Origin: a bacterium HR29 | GTDB lineage: Bacteria; Chloroflexota; Dehalococcoidia; Tepidiformales; Tepidiformaceae | Length of the DNA stretch: 64,000 bases | Direction of reading: 5' to 3' | Assembly: GCA_002898215.1 (NCBI GenBank) | Contig: BEIF01000002.1 | Coordinates: 248,001 to 312,000, forward strand | In this document: positions 9,589 to 18,057 of the stretch, piece by piece | Numbering within the stretch: the first letter of the stretch is position 1 | How the letters are laid out: each line of letters begins with the position of its first letter | Notes under the pieces: model-generated | Databases searched by the model: none | What the model saw: only the letters and a program-made list of their open reading frames with translations | What the model was told of the DNA's origin: nothing | Translations under genes and position numbers: made by a program

Positions 9589-9642
9589 ATACCACGCTCC
9601 GGATGGCTTGAGAGCCGGCCGCGCTCCCGCGAAACTCGTACC

Positions 9643-10248
9643 GTGCCGCGCCTCGTCCTGGCGACGAACAACCCCGGCAAGGTTGCCGAACTCCGCCGCC
9701 TCCTCGTCGGCACCGGGTACGAGGTCGTAACTCCTTCCGAGCTCGGCGTAGCGTTCGAGGTCGACGAGACCGGGGCCACCTACTTCGAAAACGCCGCCGC
9801 CAAGGCCCGTGCCGCCGCCCGGGCGGCCGGTTGCCTCGCCCTCGCCGACGATTCCGGTATCGAAGTCGACGCTCTTGGCGGTCGTCCGGGAGTGCAGTCG
9901 GCGCGGTACGGGGGCGAAGGGCTCGACGACCGGGGTCGCGTCGAACTGCTGCTCCGCGAGCTGGAAGGCGTGCCCGATGGGAAGCGAACAGCCCGGTTCC
10001 GGGCGGTCGTCGTTATCGCCGCGCCCGACGGCAGGATCCTCCAAACGTTCGAAGGCATCGCCGAAGGGAGCATCGCGCGCGAGCCCCGGGGCGCCGGCGG
10101 CTTCGGCTACGACCCGGTCTTCACCGTGCGTGGGCTCGGCAAGACGATGGCTGAACTCACCCCGGAAGAGAAGGACGCCGTGAGCCATCGCGGTCAAGCC
10201 GTGCGTGCCGCTGCCGCTTGGCTCCGCGCCCGCCTGGAACACGGATGA
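9643..10248 (+). CDS. rdgB: Non-canonical purine NTP pyrophosphatase (RdgB/HAM1)
   Basis: The 201-residue protein hydrolyses dITP, XTP and similar damaged nucleotides to monophosphates, keeping them out of DNA. It starts PRLVLATNNPGKVAELRRLL, which contains the family nucleotide-binding SNNxGK-type motif, followed by FENAAAKARAAA, LADDSGIEVDALGGRPGVQSAR-type catalytic block and the C-terminal AGGFGYDPVF and SHRGQA motifs. GTG start at 9643 is directly at the conserved N-terminus; no clear ribosome binding site is visible. Its stop overlaps the next gene by 4 bases. Confidence 0.95.
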   Translation: MPRLVLATNNPGKVAELRRLLVGTGYEVVTPSELGVAFEVDETGATYFENAAAKARAAARAAGCLALADDSGIEVDALGGRPGVQSARYGGEGLDDRGRVELLLRELEGVPDGKRTARFRAVVVIAAPDGRILQTFEGIAEGSIAREPRGAGGFGYDPVFTVRGLGKTMAELTPEEKDAVSHRGQAVRAAAAWLRARLEHG

Positions 10249-10748
10249 GGGCGTCGGCCGCCTTAGCGGCTGCTGCGGCTGTCCTCATCGCCACGTGCGG
10301 GGGCGGTGGGCTCCGCGAACCGGCGGAATGCCCTCCCTTCGCGCCGCCCCCCGCCGGCCCACGCTCCGCCTACGCGGCCTCAGTCACGTACGGCCTCGAA
10401 CAGATGCTCGCCGTCGAGGACGCCTTCCGCCTCGCCTGGCCCGACCGGCGCCTTCGAGAGCGGGAGCAGTTCCGCCGCGACTTCGTCGCCTACGCCCACG
10501 CCATGCGCTGCTTCGCCCGGGCGACCGCGGCCCTGGAGCCGGAGGTGTCAGCCCCCGCTGCGGCGAATTTCCCCGCCTTCGACCAGTTCCTCGAAGGTGA
10601 GCTCGCCTTCGTCCTCGAGACGATCGACCTCGGCTGGAAGGCGGTGGAAAGCCGGAACCGGAGCAAGTACCGGGAGTTCATCGAGCGGGCGGAGGAGATG
10701 CACACCCGCCTCCTCTCGGCAGCGAACGGTGCCCGTGCCCTGCCGTGA
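10245..10748 (+). CDS. Putative lipoprotein of unknown function
   Basis: A 167-residue protein starting at the ATG that overlaps the rdgB stop (ATGA). Residues 1-17 are a short Ala-rich signal peptide and Cys18 lies in LIATCGGG, a lipobox-like context with an unusual Thr before Cys. The mature part is helical and charged (RRLREREQFRRDFVAYAHAM, EGELAFVLETIDLGWKAVES) with no recognised domain. Overlap with rdgB indicates co-translation; the job is unknown. A longer start at 10218 would destroy the signal peptide. Confidence 0.65.
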   Translation: MRASAALAAAAAVLIATCGGGGLREPAECPPFAPPPAGPRSAYAASVTYGLEQMLAVEDAFRLAWPDRRLREREQFRRDFVAYAHAMRCFARATAALEPEVSAPAAANFPAFDQFLEGELAFVLETIDLGWKAVESRNRSKYREFIERAEEMHTRLLSAANGARALP

Positions 10749-10762
10749 CCCGGGCCGGCGAC

Positions 10763-11944
10763 TCAATCTCCGCGCGGCAGACCGAGCCCGCGCGTCGCAA
10801 TGATGTTCTTCTGGATCTCCGACGTGCCACCGCCGATGGGGCCCGCATGCGAGAGAAGGTAGCTGGTGAGCACGCGGCCGCGCAGCTTCGCCCACTTCGA
10901 ACCCGGGGTCAGCATCCCGAAGGGGCCCAGTAGGTTCACGCCCACGTTCGCGACCTTGATGCCGAGCATGGCCATGAAGACCTTGCTCATGCTCGCCTCG
11001 GCGTTGGGGATCTCGCCCTTCGACTGTAGCCACGCGACCCGGTACGCCAGCAGCCGCCCGACTTCGCAGTCGACGGTCAGGTCGGCCAGCGCGTGACGGA
11101 CCTTCGGGTCGTCGAACGGCCGCCGTCCGTTGTGGCGCTCCTTCGCCCAGCGGACCAGCTCGTGCGTGGTGCGCCGAGCCCCGCTGATGGCGGCGATGTT
11201 CGACCGCTCGAAGTCGAGCGTGGTCGTCGCCACGTACCACCCCTGGTTCTCGCCGCCGAGCAGGTTCTCCGCCGGCACGCGGACGTTCTCGAAGAAGACC
11301 TGGTTGAAGTCCCGCCGGTAGGCGATGTTCGGAATGCCCTGCACGGTGATGCCCGGCGAGCGCATATCGACGATGAAGGCGCTGATGCCTCTGTGCTTCG
11401 GCACGTCCGGGTCCGTGCGCGCCAGCAAGAGCATCTTGTCGGCGACATGCGCGTTCGAAGTCCAGATCTTCTGGCCGTTGATGACGTACTCGTCGCCATC
11501 GCGCACCGCGCGGGTTTGCAGGCTCGCCAGGTCACTTCCCGACCCCGGTTCGGAGAACCCCTGGCAGTACCACACCTCGCCTCGGGCCATCTCCGGCAGC
11601 CAGCGTCGCTTCTGCTCCTCAGTGCCGTGGACGAGGATGGTGGGTCCTGTAATCCCGATGGTGAAGAGCCTCCCGCCGTGCGGGGCCCGGTGGTACGCGA
11701 GCTCCTCGTTCAGGATCATCTGCTCGATTGGCGTTTTCCCCATCCCGCCGTACTCCACCGGCCAGGCCGGTGCGAGCCAGCGACGCGCCCCCAGCTTCTT
11801 CATGAACTCCTTGGCGAAGGCGACCTGCTCCTCGTTGTCGAAGAAGTCGTCGTCGCCCTCGAAGTCCGGCGGCAGCTCCTGGCGAAGGAAGGCGCGCAGC
11901 TCCTCGCGCCAGGCTTCGGTCTCGGGAGAGAAGCGGAAGTCCAT
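10763..11944 (-). CDS. Acyl-CoA dehydrogenase
   Basis: A 393-residue FAD flavoenzyme starting MDFRFSPETEAWREELRAFL. N-terminal helices, the middle beta domain (YCQGFSEPGSGSDLASLQTRA, INGQKIWTSNAHVADKML) and C-terminal helical domain (GWYVATTTLDFERSNIAA, HAGPIGGGTSEIQKNIIATR) are all present and in order. It oxidises an acyl-CoA to the enoyl-CoA, passing electrons to ETF. Chain-length preference cannot be read here. It converges on the lipoprotein gene 14 bases away and diverges from the GH38 gene. Confidence 0.93.
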   Translation of the reverse strand: MDFRFSPETEAWREELRAFLRQELPPDFEGDDDFFDNEEQVAFAKEFMKKLGARRWLAPAWPVEYGGMGKTPIEQMILNEELAYHRAPHGGRLFTIGITGPTILVHGTEEQKRRWLPEMARGEVWYCQGFSEPGSGSDLASLQTRAVRDGDEYVINGQKIWTSNAHVADKMLLLARTDPDVPKHRGISAFIVDMRSPGITVQGIPNIAYRRDFNQVFFENVRVPAENLLGGENQGWYVATTTLDFERSNIAAISGARRTTHELVRWAKERHNGRRPFDDPKVRHALADLTVDCEVGRLLAYRVAWLQSKGEIPNAEASMSKVFMAMLGIKVANVGVNLLGPFGMLTPGSKWAKLRGRVLTSYLLSHAGPIGGGTSEIQKNIIATRGLGLPRGD

Positions 11945-12015
11945 GCCGCTCAGTGTACCGGCGCCTCGGGCGAGCGGCATTCTGGACCACCGCTCCGAAC
12001 GAGTACGATTCCGCC

Positions 12016-14778
12016 ATGCGGCCGCTCTTCATCGTTCCCCACACGCATTGGGACCGCGAGTGGTACCAGCCGCACGAGCTCTTCCGGTGGCGGCTGGTCC
12101 GCATGATCGACGAGGTCATCGACCACCTCGAGGCGCACCCTGACTATCCCTGTTTCAACCTTGACGGTCAGGCCATCGTCGTCGAGGACTACCTCGCCCT
12201 CCGCCCGGAACGCCGCGAACGTCTGGCCGCCTTGGTCCGCGCCGGACGGGTGGTCATCGGCCCCTGGTGGGTGCAGCCCGACGAATTCCTTCCCACGGGT
12301 GAATCCCACATCCGCTCGCTCGTCCGAGGCACCCGCTACGCGCGCCGCTTCGGTGCCTCTTCCCGCGTCGGTCACTGTGCCGACCAGTTCGGACACATCG
12401 CCCAGATGCCCCAGATCATGGCCCAGCTCGGCCTCGTGGCCGCCTGCCTGTGGCGCGGTGTTCCCGACGCCGTTCCCGGCTGGAGCTTCTGGTGGGAGGC
12501 TCCCGACGGCACGCGTATCCCCGTCCTCTCCCTTCGCCACAGCTACTCGAACGGCTGGCGACTCCCCCGCGACCCGGAAGCCCTCCTCGCCCGCGTCCGC
12601 GAGGCGGAAGAGGGGCGGGCGCCCGGCGAACCCCTCCTGCTCATGAACGGCACGGACCACAGCCGCATGGAGCGCCACCTGCCGGAACTGCTGCCCGTCC
12701 TCCGCGCTGCCGGCTACGACGCTCGCATCGTCACCCTCGACGCCTACGCCGAGGAGATGCTCGCCTGGGGGATCGACGAGGTCGTCCACCGGGGCGAGCT
12801 CCGCTCTCCCGACCGGTCAAACGTGCTGCCGGGGGTCCTCTCCAGCCGAATGAATCTGAAGCAGCGCGACTTCGAGGTTCAGTCGCGCCTCGAGCGCATC
12901 GCCGAGCCCCTCGAGCTCCTCGCCAGGCTTCGCGGCGGGCCCGACGGCGCGCCGGCCCTCCGTCATGCCTGGTCGCTCGCGCTCGAAAACTCCCCCCACG
13001 ACTCGATCTGCGGCTGCTCGGTCGACCAGACCCACCGCGAGATGCTCCCTCGCTACGACCGCGCCGAGCAGCTCGCCGAGGCCGTCACCCGCGAGGCCCT
13101 CGCCCACCTCGCGAGCTGCGCGGACGTGCCCGAACCGGGCGGCATACTCCTCTTCCGGCCGGCCCCCTTCGCTCCCGTGCCGCTCGAGGTGGAGGTTCCC
13201 TCCTCGTGGGGTGGCACGTGCCTCCGCTTGTCGAACGGGCGAACGCTCCCCGCGGCGTTCGGACCGCCCTCGCCGGACCGAGTCCTCGTCGACCGCGAGG
13301 TGTCGGTTCGTGCTGCGCTCGCGCACCTCGACTTCCTCCGCGAGGGCCGCTACGACGACCGCTGGCTCGAGGAGGTTCGCGTCGAGCTGACGGAGGGCTC
13401 GCTGCTGGTCACGACGGTCGTAGGCCGAGGCGTCTCCCCTGTCGACGACGAGGGTGCACGCGCCGAGGCCCGCCGACTCGTCCGCGAAGGGGCGCCCTCG
13501 CGGGCACGGGTGCGGGTCATCGAACGCGGAATGCGGACAGTGCGGGCCGTGCTCCCGCCTTCGCCCGCGATCGGCGTCGAGCTGCTGTGTCCCGATACCG
13601 CGCCGCACCAGCCTCCGCCCCTGGTCGCCGACGGCCGGGAGATCCGCTCCGAGCGGTTTCGTGTCCGGCTGGAAGGTCGCGGGCTCGCCATCGACGACAC
13701 GCTCGCTGGCGTCGAGCTGCGCGAGGCGGCCCTCTTCCTGGACGAAGGCGACCGGGGCGACGAGTACAATGCCGACATCCTCGACGACGCCATCTTCGAG
13801 CCCTCCTCCCTCGAGTTCCTCGGCTCTTCGGCCGACGCCGTCACTGCTGAGCTGCGGTACCGCGTGCGCCTGGCGATTCCCCGGCGCCTCGCGGCCGGCC
13901 GTGACCGGCGCACGCAGGAGGACCTAGTTCCGCTCGAAGCCGAGGTGCGGGCGCGGCTGTGGCATGCCGTCCCCTGGGTCGAGCTCACCGTCGCCGTCGA
14001 CAATCCCGCCGAAGATCATCGTCTCCGCCTCGCGTTCCCCCTCCCGTTCGAAACGGAGGCCGTCTGGACCGAGAACCAGTTCCACGTGGCCGAACGCTCC
14101 GTACGGCCCCAGCCGTGGAACGGCCGCTCCGACGAGCTCCCCACGGCGGCCTTTCCCCAGAAGTGCTTCGCCGCCGTCGAGCGGGATGGGCGCGGGGTCG
14201 CGGTTTTCAACCGAGGCCTGCCTGAAGGGGAGGTGGTCCACCTCCCCGACGGCCGCCAGGCCTACACCGTCACGCTCCTACGTTGCGTGGGCTGGCTCTC
14301 CCGTCCCGACCTGCGCACCCGCCGCGGCGCCGCCGGGCCCACCATCGCCACGTTCGATTCCCAGATGCTCGGAGGCCACGTCTTCCGGTTGGCCGTCGCT
14401 CCATACTCCGGCACGTGGCGAAGCGCGGGAGTGCTGCCGCTGGCGCACGCCTTCGCCCACCTGCCTGCGGCGGTCTGGGCCTCCGCGCGACAGGGAGCGG
14501 CTCGGGGGCCGTTGACGCTGGCCGAGTTCGACGCCCCCGACGTCGTCCCTTCTGCCCTGGCGAGGAGCGAAACCGACGGGCGGCCCTACCTCCGTGTCTG
14601 GTCGGCAGGGGAAGCGCCCCGCGAGGCGCACATCCGCCTCCCTTGGGCGGCATCCGCCGAAAGGACGAACCTCCTCGGAGAGGACGCGCGTCCCCTCGCC
14701 GTGGACCGAGGCGCGGTACGTCTGCCGCTGCGCCCGTGGGAGATCGCGACCATCGCCGCCGACCCTGTCGGCGGCTAG
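12016..14778 (+). CDS. Glycoside hydrolase family 38 alpha-mannosidase
   Basis: A 920-residue enzyme. The N-terminal catalytic domain has the zinc motif PHTHWDREWY (His9, His11 and Asp13) and the nucleophile block GHCADQFGHIAQMP (Asp123). DGTRIPVLSLRHSYSNGW and NGTDHSRMERHLPELL follow, then HDSICGCSVDQTHREM near 330 and the long beta-sandwich C-terminal half. It cleaves alpha-mannosides and may resemble 2-O-mannosylglycerate hydrolases (MngB-like). No signal peptide is seen, so it is probably cytoplasmic. No sugar transporter or regulator is adjacent; it appears monocistronic. Confidence 0.9.
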   Translation: MRPLFIVPHTHWDREWYQPHELFRWRLVRMIDEVIDHLEAHPDYPCFNLDGQAIVVEDYLALRPERRERLAALVRAGRVVIGPWWVQPDEFLPTGESHIRSLVRGTRYARRFGASSRVGHCADQFGHIAQMPQIMAQLGLVAACLWRGVPDAVPGWSFWWEAPDGTRIPVLSLRHSYSNGWRLPRDPEALLARVREAEEGRAPGEPLLLMNGTDHSRMERHLPELLPVLRAAGYDARIVTLDAYAEEMLAWGIDEVVHRGELRSPDRSNVLPGVLSSRMNLKQRDFEVQSRLERIAEPLELLARLRGGPDGAPALRHAWSLALENSPHDSICGCSVDQTHREMLPRYDRAEQLAEAVTREALAHLASCADVPEPGGILLFRPAPFAPVPLEVEVPSSWGGTCLRLSNGRTLPAAFGPPSPDRVLVDREVSVRAALAHLDFLREGRYDDRWLEEVRVELTEGSLLVTTVVGRGVSPVDDEGARAEARRLVREGAPSRARVRVIERGMRTVRAVLPPSPAIGVELLCPDTAPHQPPPLVADGREIRSERFRVRLEGRGLAIDDTLAGVELREAALFLDEGDRGDEYNADILDDAIFEPSSLEFLGSSADAVTAELRYRVRLAIPRRLAAGRDRRTQEDLVPLEAEVRARLWHAVPWVELTVAVDNPAEDHRLRLAFPLPFETEAVWTENQFHVAERSVRPQPWNGRSDELPTAAFPQKCFAAVERDGRGVAVFNRGLPEGEVVHLPDGRQAYTVTLLRCVGWLSRPDLRTRRGAAGPTIATFDSQMLGGHVFRLAVAPYSGTWRSAGVLPLAHAFAHLPAAVWASARQGAARGPLTLAEFDAPDVVPSALARSETDGRPYLRVWSAGEAPREAHIRLPWAASAERTNLLGEDARPLAVDRGAVRLPLRPWEIATIAADPVGG

Positions 14779-14780
14779 GG

Positions 14781-14996
14781 TCACTTGGTGGTGCGGCGGA
14801 AGAGCTCCCAATCGATAACGAGGTGATGGACGAGGCCGTACGCTACGATGCCAGCTCCGGCGACGATTCCCCCGGCGATGGCCATCGCCCCGCTGTCGTT
14901 CGCGGCACCGAACCCCAGGACGACCGCTCCCGCGGCAGCGATGAGTGCCGCGAGCGTCGGAAGCGCGTGCCCGGACTCTCCTCCGTGTTGCCTCAC
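14781..14996 (-). CDS. Small two-pass membrane protein of unknown function
   Basis: A 71-residue protein with two hydrophobic helices (LPTLAALIAAAGAVVLGFGA and MAIAGGIVAGAGIVAYGLVH) and a charged end FRRTTK. The second GTG (14996) is preferred because GGGAGG at 15005-15010 lies 8 bases upstream; the in-frame GTG at 15005 would overlap that site. It ends 2 bases from the converging GH38 stop. No family recognised. Confidence 0.6.
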   Translation of the reverse strand: MRQHGGESGHALPTLAALIAAAGAVVLGFGAANDSGAMAIAGGIVAGAGIVAYGLVHHLVIDWELFRRTTK

Positions 14997-15084
14997 TGTT
15001 CGCACCTCCCGATGGCTGGCGCCATTCTAGCCGCTGCCACCGACGTCCGGCGGCGCACGGCTCATCCATCCCGCGGTGCGAGGC

Positions 15085-16329
15085 TCACCATCGGTTGAGC
15101 CGCGCCCGCAGGCGCGCCTCCCGGGCGGCGAGCTCGCCCGGAGACGTTCCGCTGCCCGGACGGCCCGGCCGCGCCAGCCCTGCCGCGAGGAGACGCTGGG
15201 CCGCCTCGGTGCACTGCAGCGCGCTCTCGAGGTCACCCAGCTTCCGCTCGAACAGCTTCGCCGCCTCGACCCAGGGCCGGAGGAACCGTCCCGGAGGCTC
15301 GTGGGCGAGCGCGAGCCAGCATCGCACCGCGTCGACAGGCCGTCCTGCTCGCGCGTAGGCGCGAGCGGCGCGCTCCAGGGCTCGGCGACGGATGGCCCGC
15401 GGTGCGCCCTCGGCGGCCGATTCGTAGGTCGCGGCGGCGGTCGCCTGGTCGCCGGCGTGTTCGGCCGCTCGCGCGCGCTGCAGCGGCTCCCCTTCGCCCG
15501 CGGCGATCGCTCCCAGACGTCCGAGCAGGGCAACGAGCGAGAGCACGTCCCACGCGTTGTGCCGGAGGACGGGCAGAATGTACGACGGGTCGCCCGTCCT
15601 CTGGAAGAGGAAGTACCGTTCCGGCACCTCTCGCGACGGACAGTCGTCGCCTCGCTCGAAGCCGAGTACTCTCGTCTCGACGTCGACGAGGCGGTGGGAG
15701 GGGAGGTCCTCGGCGAACACCCGGCGGCTCACGTGGAGCAGGTCGACGTGCGGGGCGCTCCGCGAGGGCGGGCGCATCCGCTGGAGCACGTACCGCGCCT
15801 CGAGCATGGGTGCGTCGAAGGAGCGGCCGTTGTAGCTCACGAGGCCGCCCGCCTGGGCGAGCTCGTCGGCCAAGCCCCCGAGGAGGCCGCCCTCGTACTC
15901 GGGACCCGGCAGCAGGTATTGGCTGAGCACGAGTGCGCTCCCTTCGAACCGTGCCACGCCGGCGAGGAATACCATCGCTCCCGCGCCCGCGAGCCCCGTC
16001 GTCTCCGTGTCGATGAAGCGGAGGGCCTCGATGTCCGCAGGCGGGGTGGTCCGGGCCAACGCTGCCAGCGTGTCCAGTGGGGCGCGGAGTGCCTCGTAGA
16101 GCGGGACGGTCCCGTGCACGAAGCCCACGTCGTACCGGCTCACGATGCGGTAGCCCGGCCCGTGCGGCGTTTCGAACCAGTGCCCACCGAGGATGCGGAG
16201 GTCAGTGTCTTCCGTCACCGCTGCCACACGCGCGGGCGGGTCCCGCCGCAGCGGCTGGCGAAGCGCCGCGCGCAGCCGCTCACGGAGCCCTTCGCCACCC
16301 GCGCTGGCGGAGGCGGCCTGTTCGAACAT
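15085..16329 (-). CDS. Ribonuclease H-like (YprB-type) exonuclease domain protein with helical-repeat tail
   Basis: A 414-residue protein. The central domain (~95-275) shows the DEDD-like pattern: LRFIDTETTGLAG (Asp-x-Glu), LVSYNGRSFDAPMLEARYVL and HNAWDVLSLVALLGR. This matches the RNase_H_2 domain seen in YprB-like proteins. Residues ~290-410 are Ala/Arg-rich helices (YESAAEGAPRAIRRRALERA) resembling TPR repeats. Nuclease activity on RNA or DNA is inferred from motifs; substrate unknown. The ATG at 16329 is chosen at MFEQAAS, as upstream sequence is antisense to murJ's end region. It follows murJ in the same direction by 11 bases. Confidence 0.78.
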   Translation of the reverse strand: MFEQAASASAGGEGLRERLRAALRQPLRRDPPARVAAVTEDTDLRILGGHWFETPHGPGYRIVSRYDVGFVHGTVPLYEALRAPLDTLAALARTTPPADIEALRFIDTETTGLAGAGAMVFLAGVARFEGSALVLSQYLLPGPEYEGGLLGGLADELAQAGGLVSYNGRSFDAPMLEARYVLQRMRPPSRSAPHVDLLHVSRRVFAEDLPSHRLVDVETRVLGFERGDDCPSREVPERYFLFQRTGDPSYILPVLRHNAWDVLSLVALLGRLGAIAAGEGEPLQRARAAEHAGDQATAAATYESAAEGAPRAIRRRALERAARAYARAGRPVDAVRCWLALAHEPPGRFLRPWVEAAKLFERKLGDLESALQCTEAAQRLLAAGLARPGRPGSGTSPGELAAREARLRARLNRW

Positions 16330-16340
16330 ACGTTCGTATG

Positions 16341-17972
16341 CTACGCTGGGCCTCCGTTCCGAGGAAGCCTCCCCCGCAGACGCTGCAGCTGGGTGGCAGC
16401 TCGCTCCGCCAGCTCGTACACCTCGGGCACCTGCAGAAGCGCAGCCATGGCGAAGTAGGCGAGCGCGCCGGCCGCTGCCCCCAGGAACGCGTCCACGAAC
16501 GCTTCGAGGGTGCTCCCTTCGTGCCGGGTCCCGAATCCGGCAGCGATCGCCACGCCCATCGTCCCCGCCGCGACCGCCACCCGGGCGAGGGCGTGGAGGT
16601 CCTCGGTCGTGCCGTCGCCGAGACGCCGCGCGGCGAGCGTCCAGAGCCCGCCCCATTCGAGCCACGAAGCCGCGGACACGGCGAAGGCCAGCCCCGACAC
16701 TCCGAACGGTTCCCACAACACCGCCGAAAGGGCGGCGTTCACGGCGAGGGCGGCCAGCGCCATGACCACAGGCGTTCGCGTGTCGCCGAGGGCGTAGAAG
16801 GCCCGGCTGTGGATCTCAATGCCTGCCTGGGGCACGATGCCGAGGCAGTACCAGCCCAGCGCCGCTGCCGTCACCCGCGTGTCCCCAGCCGTGAAGGCAC
16901 CCCGCTGGAGGAGCACCTCCACCACCGGCTCCCGCAGGAGCGCGAGGCCGACGGCCGCGGGCACGGTGAAGAACATGATCAGCCTCAGCAGCCGCGAGGT
17001 CTGCGCTCGCAGGGCCTCCCAATCCCCCTCCGCAGCGATGGCTGCCAGGCGGGGGAAGGCTGCCGTCGAGACGGCCATGCCGAAGACGGCGAGAGGCAGG
17101 TTGGCCACGATCCAGGCGTAGTTGAGGCTGGCGATGGCACCCGCCCCGACGCGGGAGCCGAAATAGGTGGCGATGAAGTACACGTTCACCTGCGCCGCGG
17201 CCAGTCCCGCCACCCGTGGCGCCATCAGACGGCCCACCTCGCGCACGGCGGGGTCGGCCCAGGTGAGCGAAGGCCGGTAGCGCATCCGCTCCTGCCAGAG
17301 CCCAGGAAGCTGCACGGCGAAATGGAGCGCCGCGCCGCACACCACGCCCACGGCGAGCCCGCGGACGCCCAGCGGCTCAGCCAGGACGAGCGCGCCGAAG
17401 ATGATCGCGAGGTTGTACAGCATGGGCGCGATGGCCGGATAGAGGAACCGCTCGCGGGCGTTCAGGATGCCCGTCACCATCCCGCTCATCGCGAAGAGCA
17501 AGGGGGAGAGGAGCATCAGCCGCGTCAAGAAGACCGCCTCGGCGACCAGCTCCTCCCGTCGGCCGATGTCCGCCCCCAGCCCTGGCGCGAAGAGCGGCAC
17601 CAGGGCCGGCGCCAGCGCCCAACCGGCCAAGCAGAGGGCTGCCGTGGCGGCTGTCACCAGATTGAACGCCCGGCTGGCCAGCAGCCAGGCGCGTTCCTCG
17701 CCTTCGGAGCGCAGGGTGCGCGCGAAGACGGGGATGAAGGCGCTGCCGAGCGTCGCTCCCGCCAGCACCTGGAAGATCAGGTCGGGGATGCGGAAGGCCA
17801 CCTGGTAGGCGTCCAGTTCGGGCGAGGCCCCGAAGGCCCGGGCAATGGCGACCGTCCGCAGCACGCCCAGGAGCCGGGAACCGAGGAACCCTGCCGCGAC
17901 GATGGCCGCTGCCATCGCCAGGCCGCCGGCGCGCCTCCGCGTTCCCGGTGAGGCATCCGCCATGGCCGCCAT
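16341..17972 (-). CDS. murJ: Lipid II flippase MurJ (MviN family)
   Basis: A 543-residue integral membrane protein with ~14 hydrophobic helices. Family blocks are SRLLGVLRTVAIARAFGAS, DAYQVAFRIPDLIFQVLAGA near the N-terminus and LGSAFIPVFARTL. The central charged cavity residues and GWYCLGIVPQAGIEIHSRAFY and YALGDTRTPVVMALAALAVN are typical. It flips lipid-linked peptidoglycan precursor across the cytoplasmic membrane. Two close ATGs (17972, 17963) are possible and neither has a clear ribosome binding site. It diverges from an MFS gene. Confidence 0.93.
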   Translation of the reverse strand: MAAMADASPGTRRRAGGLAMAAAIVAAGFLGSRLLGVLRTVAIARAFGASPELDAYQVAFRIPDLIFQVLAGATLGSAFIPVFARTLRSEGEERAWLLASRAFNLVTAATAALCLAGWALAPALVPLFAPGLGADIGRREELVAEAVFLTRLMLLSPLLFAMSGMVTGILNARERFLYPAIAPMLYNLAIIFGALVLAEPLGVRGLAVGVVCGAALHFAVQLPGLWQERMRYRPSLTWADPAVREVGRLMAPRVAGLAAAQVNVYFIATYFGSRVGAGAIASLNYAWIVANLPLAVFGMAVSTAAFPRLAAIAAEGDWEALRAQTSRLLRLIMFFTVPAAVGLALLREPVVEVLLQRGAFTAGDTRVTAAALGWYCLGIVPQAGIEIHSRAFYALGDTRTPVVMALAALAVNAALSAVLWEPFGVSGLAFAVSAASWLEWGGLWTLAARRLGDGTTEDLHALARVAVAAGTMGVAIAAGFGTRHEGSTLEAFVDAFLGAAAGALAYFAMAALLQVPEVYELAERAATQLQRLRGRLPRNGGPA

Positions 17973-18057
17973 GCTACGATGCCCCGGCGCTTGGTTCCCC
18001 TCTGCTGGGCTGGCCGACCCTCGCCTTCACGTAAGCGTCAACGGTACGATAGCCCCG

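Noticed and set aside
2500-14000. Recurring short palindrome CCCCGAAGGGG-like sequences
   Set aside because: They fall inside genes or at one terminator and vary in context; they look like codon-use effects rather than a repeat family.
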